From assembly GCF_040222385.1 (NCBI RefSeq), contig NZ_JAVKDF010000017.1, forward strand, positions 310,001 to 374,000: a stretch of DNA of 64,000 nt, read 5' to 3'. The stretch is from Imperialibacter sp040222385. Lineage in GTDB: Bacteria; Bacteroidota; Bacteroidia; Cytophagales; Cyclobacteriaceae. Shown here piece by piece: positions 60,656 to 64,000 of the stretch (position 1 is its first letter; every line of letters starts with the position of its first letter). The notes under the pieces are model-generated. The model was not told the DNA's origin. It was given only the letters and a program-made list of their open reading frames with translations, and searched no databases. The translations under genes were made by a program, and so were the position numbers.

Positions 60656-62527
60656 TTAACTTTTCACCCTCACCAACACATCGTCATCGTATACTTCCTG
60701 ACCATCTTTGAAGCATACTTCAACCACTGTTCCTTCTTTATCGGCGGAGATAGCGTTGATGACCTTCATCGCTTCTATGTAGCCAACGGTATCACCTTTT
60801 TTGATAACGTCACCTGCCTTAAGGGCTTTTTCACCTGCGTCTTTCGTTGAAAAGAACTTCCCTTCAAGTGGAGCCAGTATTTCCAAAGTATGACCGTTGC
60901 TGGAAGACTGAGGCACGGCGGCGTTTTCCTGTTTCGGCGCAGCCTGGCCTTCGCCATCGTATGAAACTGTCACCCGGAACGCCTCACCATTCACATCCAC
61001 AATCAATGTTTGGGGCAGCGTAGATAAACCTGAGGGTGCACTAGTTGTGGCTGGTGATGTCGACTCAGCTGCTTTTCTTTGCGCCAAATCCTCATCAAAA
61101 GCCTTCTTGGCTTTACCGGATTTGTAATCGATATATTGCTTGGGGTGCATGGCGTATTCCAGCAGCTCTTCTTCATCCTCTCCCACGTCCCAACCTTTTT
61201 CTTTCATCTCGCCCCGGATTTTGTCGAGCTCATTTGGGTACAGACTGTGTGGGTCGCCAACGAAAAACTCCCTGTTTTGTGCTTTGGCCAGGGCTTTCAA
61301 TTCATCGGCCACGGGGCCTGGCAGCTGACCGGAGTTACCCAGCATCATGTCCCAGGTGTTATCGTCCAGCATGCTCCAACGCTCCTTGCCCTTGTTCATC
61401 TGCATCACATTCATGAGTGCAGCATTTTTCACATACTGGCTATAGGGAGTCACCAGCGGCGGATAGCCCATCTTTGGCCAGATGTGCTCCACTTCTTCAA
61501 AAAGCTTGATCAGCAGGTCGTCCTGCGACATGGCAGCTTCCCCGTTCTTTTCTCTAGCCCTGTTCACCGAAACCAGGTTCTTTTCAAGGTCAGCCATCAA
61601 GCTACCCATCATGCCTCCCGGTAAGCCGGGGCCAATCAACAGCGAGTTCATCAATCGGTTTTTGGGGTCGATGTAATAGCCGAGAAAATCATCTATGAAC
61701 TCCTGTGTCAGCGATCTCACCTGCATATAGGCTTTCATGTTGATATCAGGCAACGAAAAGCCTGCATCCCGCAGCATAGCATGCACAGTGAGCAAATCTG
61801 CGTGCCCTGTGCCCCACGACAGCGGCTCCATGCCCACGTCGATAATATCTGCACCTGACCTGGCGGCTTCCAGCGATGAAACGACCGAAAAGCCTGGCCC
61901 TGAATGGCCATGGTATTGCACCAGAATGTCTTTTTTGATGGCTTTGATCCCAGCCACTATTTTGCCAATAGACGCCGGGCGACCAATGCCGGCCATGTCT
62001 TTCACCGCTATTTCATCTGCACCGGCATCTATCAATGTACCTGCCATGTTCACAAAATAGTCGACGGTGTGGATAGGGCTATGGGTGATACTCAACGCCG
62101 CCTGGGCAATCATACCTCCCTTTTTTGCCAGCTTTATCGAATTAATGATGCTTCTTGTGTCATTGAGACCATCGAATGAGCGGGAAATATCGGTGCCTTG
62201 CTTCTTCTTCACTCGGAACATCAGCTCCCGCACATCCATAGGCACGGGGTACATCCGAAGTCCGTTCAGACCTCTTTCAAGCATTTGCGTTTGAATACCT
62301 GCATCATTGAACGGCTGAGTCCACTCCCGAACCGAGCGGTTGGGGTTTTCGCCATAAAGCAAATTAATTTGTTCAAAACCGCCGCCGTTGGTCTCCACTC
62401 TCCTCCAGCAGCCCATGTCTACAATAGGGCCTGCCACCTTCACCAATTGATCTTTCCTGGGCATGTACTTGCCCGACGACTGCCACATGTCTCTGTATAC
62501 AAGACAAAGTCCTATTTCCTTACTCAT
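60656..62527 (-). CDS. oadA: Sodium-pumping decarboxylase alpha subunit (carboxyltransferase-biotinyl)
   Basis: Cytoplasmic carboxyltransferase subunit, 623 residues. The HMGL-like carboxyltransferase domain (about 1-290) has GLCLVYRDMWQSSGKYM-like and YHGHSGPG blocks; a PYC_OADA domain (about 300-465) follows; a proline/serine/threonine-rich linker (about 505-525); and the biotinyl domain with the biotin-accepting Lys588 in EAMKV. Substrate could be oxaloacetate or another keto acid (for example methylmalonyl-CoA-type systems use separate subunits). The 18-base gap to oadG and the order G-A-B fit the classic operon. Confidence 0.93.
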   Translation of the reverse strand: MSKEIGLCLVYRDMWQSSGKYMPRKDQLVKVAGPIVDMGCWRRVETNGGGFEQINLLYGENPNRSVREWTQPFNDAGIQTQMLERGLNGLRMYPVPMDVRELMFRVKKKQGTDISRSFDGLNDTRSIINSIKLAKKGGMIAQAALSITHSPIHTVDYFVNMAGTLIDAGADEIAVKDMAGIGRPASIGKIVAGIKAIKKDILVQYHGHSGPGFSVVSSLEAARSGADIIDVGMEPLSWGTGHADLLTVHAMLRDAGFSLPDINMKAYMQVRSLTQEFIDDFLGYYIDPKNRLMNSLLIGPGLPGGMMGSLMADLEKNLVSVNRAREKNGEAAMSQDDLLIKLFEEVEHIWPKMGYPPLVTPYSQYVKNAALMNVMQMNKGKERWSMLDDNTWDMMLGNSGQLPGPVADELKALAKAQNREFFVGDPHSLYPNELDKIRGEMKEKGWDVGEDEEELLEYAMHPKQYIDYKSGKAKKAFDEDLAQRKAAESTSPATTSAPSGLSTLPQTLIVDVNGEAFRVTVSYDGEGQAAPKQENAAVPQSSSNGHTLEILAPLEGKFFSTKDAGEKALKAGDVIKKGDTVGYIEAMKVINAISADKEGTVVEVCFKDGQEVYDDDVLVRVKS

Positions 62528-62545
62528 TTCCGGGTTGTTTAAACA

Positions 62546-62806
62546 CTACCATTTTTCAATCTTTTGGATGTTGGCCTTACCTCCTGAGAGCTGATGAACT
62601 GCCGAGGTAATGGCTGCTACTTTTTTGGGAGCTACCTGGGATGTTGGTGTGGAAGGGGATTTGGGGGAAGCCTGTAAGGTTTCCGGAACAAAGGCGTTGA
62701 CAAACTTGATGAGTGCATTTCCTGTAAGCACCACCAGGGCCAATACCAGAAACACTGTGATCATACCTACTCCCATCAGGGAAACTGCTCTTTCTATGTC
62801 TTCCAT
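62546..62806 (-). CDS. oadG: Sodium-pumping decarboxylase gamma subunit (OadG)
   Basis: An 86-residue subunit that anchors the alpha subunit and helps assembly. One N-terminal transmembrane helix (about residues 10-33) is followed by a Ser/Pro/Thr-rich linker and a polar C-terminus. ATG at 62806 is used; an in-frame GTG lies 3 bases earlier. First gene of the oadGAB operon. Confidence 0.85.
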   Translation of the reverse strand: MEDIERAVSLMGVGMITVFLVLALVVLTGNALIKFVNAFVPETLQASPKSPSTPTSQVAPKKVAAITSAVHQLSGGKANIQKIEKW

Positions 62807-62943
62807 CACACTTGGGTTAGCGACAAATTAGAAATTTTAGATCGATTAAAAAATGACATTTAGACGAAGTAATACAGACAAAATGAAGGCTACCCTGAAT
62901 CAGCACATAAAAAAACCGTCAGTGAAAGAATTTTATTAAACTT

Positions 62944-62968
62944 GCCGGGAGCTCAACAAAATCCCGGC
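62944..62968. other. GC-rich hairpin upstream of ABC ATPase gene
   Basis: Seven-base-pair stem GCCGGGA/TCCCGGC (62944-62950 with 62962-62968, 11-base loop) ending 19 bases before the ATG of the ABC gene. No plus-strand gene lies just upstream, so it is not an obvious terminator. Confidence 0.45.
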
Positions 62969-62987
62969 TTTAAATACTCTCAGCGTT

Positions 62988-64000
62988 ATGCACGATCAGC
63001 TTCTTCTTAAGCTCGACAACCTAACCGCTCGTTACGGTGAAAAAATCATTTTCCAGGACCTGTCTTTTGAAGTGAGAAACGGCGAGTGCTGGGCTCTCCT
63101 GGGGCATAGTGGGTCCGGTAAAAGCGCCCTATTGGAGGCCATTGCAGGTAATTTCAATGTCGTAAAGGGGCAAGTCATCAGGCCTTTTTACGATGAATAT
63201 ATCAGGGCCCATCCACCAAAAGATCCCTATTTTAACTACCGACAGCTCATCAGCTACCTCCCGGTAAAGTACCAGTTCAAGAATCTTTCCAACACTTCGG
63301 AGTTCTTTTACCAGCAACGCTTTAATGCCGCATTTTCAGAGGACGCCCCAACCGTCGAAGATTTTCTTAATGATGAGGCACAGAAAAGCTTGGCGGAAGG
63401 GCCCTGGGATGTCAACAAAGTTATCTCGCTTTTCCAGCTTGAGCGACTGCGTCAAAAGCAGCTTATCAAGCTAAGCAATGGAGAAACCAAAAGGCTCAGG
63501 CTGGCAGCCTCACTGCTAAAAAACCCCAGGCTCCTACTTCTGGATAGTCCACTCGTTGGCTTAGATGTGAAAACCAGAACAGCGTTCAATGCCATCCTTG
63601 CGCAAATCATTGCTTCTGGCACCACCGTTGTGCTCACCTGCACCGTTGGTGAAATACCACCGGTAGTCACTCATGCAGCCGTTCTGCACAACTGCCAGAT
63701 TCAACAAGTCGTCGCCCGGGAAAGATTTAGTTTAATTAAGCTGCCCAAGCCTCCTTCTTACTCCCTTGATGCACGCAAGGTGAGCACACTTACTGAGGGT
63801 CGTGGGCCATCTCAATACAAATTGATCGTGGGCATGAAAGAGGTGACTGTCAAATATGGCGACAGCACTATCCTCAATGGAGTTAACTGGGTAATCAAAC
63901 CCGGCGAGCGTTGGGCATTGCGGGGGCCCAACGGTGCAGGAAAGTCAACACTACTAAGCCTGATCAATGGAGACAACCCCCAAGCCTATGCCAATGATAT
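62988..64000 (+). CDS. Tandem ABC transporter ATP-binding protein (partial, 3' end outside window)
   Basis: The first 337 residues of a protein with two ABC ATPase domains (ModF-like architecture). Domain 1: Walker A GHSGSGKS at 39-46, signature LSNGE at 162-166, Walker B LLLLD at 182-186, but the catalytic Glu after it is Ser187 (LLLLDSP). Domain 2 begins near residue 285 with its Walker A GPNGAGKS near 314-321. There is no membrane domain, so it may be a soluble ABC protein or work with a separate permease. Divergent from oadG. Confidence 0.88.
   Translation, partial: MHDQLLLKLDNLTARYGEKIIFQDLSFEVRNGECWALLGHSGSGKSALLEAIAGNFNVVKGQVIRPFYDEYIRAHPPKDPYFNYRQLISYLPVKYQFKNLSNTSEFFYQQRFNAAFSEDAPTVEDFLNDEAQKSLAEGPWDVNKVISLFQLERLRQKQLIKLSNGETKRLRLAASLLKNPRLLLLDSPLVGLDVKTRTAFNAILAQIIASGTTVVLTCTVGEIPPVVTHAAVLHNCQIQQVVARERFSLIKLPKPPSYSLDARKVSTLTEGRGPSQYKLIVGMKEVTVKYGDSTILNGVNWVIKPGERWALRGPNGAGKSTLLSLINGDNPQAYAND

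Noticed and set aside
1..64000. CRISPR array, prophage, insertion sequence, tRNA or rRNA gene
   Set aside because: I looked for regularly spaced repeats, transposase or integrase motifs and tRNA cloverleaf sequences in the intergenic regions and found none.

Overview
The window looks like core chromosome of a Bacteroidota bacterium, most likely order Cytophagales. The reasons are a 1,722-residue secreted protein with a type IX secretion (T9SS) C-terminal sorting domain, DUF4249 and DUF6503 lipoproteins, a long IleRS of about 1,120 residues, few Shine-Dalgarno sequences, and several promoter-like sites of the Bacteroidota type (TTTG, about 19 bases, then TAnnTTTG). The species cannot be named from the sequence alone.

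Layout. 1-2.5 kb (minus): partial suhB, rsmI, a short pterin dehydratase, a lipoprotein methyltransferase and a DUF493 protein. 2.6-10.2 kb (minus): an envelope-biogenesis cluster of a SurA/PpiD-type foldase, a CNNM/CorC membrane protein, a 50-residue membrane protein, LptC, a TPR protein, an outer-membrane barrel and coaX, with anmK divergent. 11.6-19.4 kb: NhaD-type antiporter, lysC, ribH, a TPR membrane protein, a GH20-like enzyme coupled to a NagX-like acyltransferase, and pdhA. 19.5-23.9 kb (plus): recF, a DciA-like gene, a membrane-anchored AraC regulator and an Lnt-like amidohydrolase. 24.0-25.1 kb is a small accessory patch: a paired-hairpin repeat, a DUF559 nuclease and a HicBA module. 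25.4-44.3 kb: M16 protease, DUF697 protein, lspA, ileS, RND exporter, dgt, MtfA-like peptidase, Fic protein, glycyl-tRNA synthetase, CPA2 antiporter and a DUF547 lipoprotein. 44.3-49.5 kb: the giant T9SS protein. 49.6-54.9 kb: a LOG protein and the thrA-thrB-thrC operon. 55.2-57.7 kb: two lipoproteins and a scramblase-like protein. 57.8-59.4 kb is a second accessory patch: two toxin-antitoxin modules around a broken copy of the oadB 3' end. 59.4-62.8 kb: the sodium-pumping decarboxylase operon oadG-oadA-oadB. The window ends inside a tandem ABC ATPase gene.

How the genes relate. ThrA, ThrB and ThrC run aspartate to threonine, and a second, monofunctional aspartokinase (lysC) lies 36 kb away. 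OadGAB couples decarboxylation to sodium export, and the NhaD and CPA2 antiporters also handle Na+/H+ or K+/H+. LspA, the Lnt-like protein, LptC and the foldase serve the envelope.

No large undescribed system (CRISPR, phage, defence island) was seen. The most interesting signals are small: the diverged 145-bp duplication of the oadB 3' end bracketing a toxin-antitoxin pair; a YefM-type operator; a shared, apparently leaderless start context of two antitoxin genes; terminator-like hairpins placed a few bases before the next start codon; and a paired-hairpin repeat beside a DUF559 nuclease. No tRNA or rRNA gene was recognised. All calls come from reading the sequence by eye.
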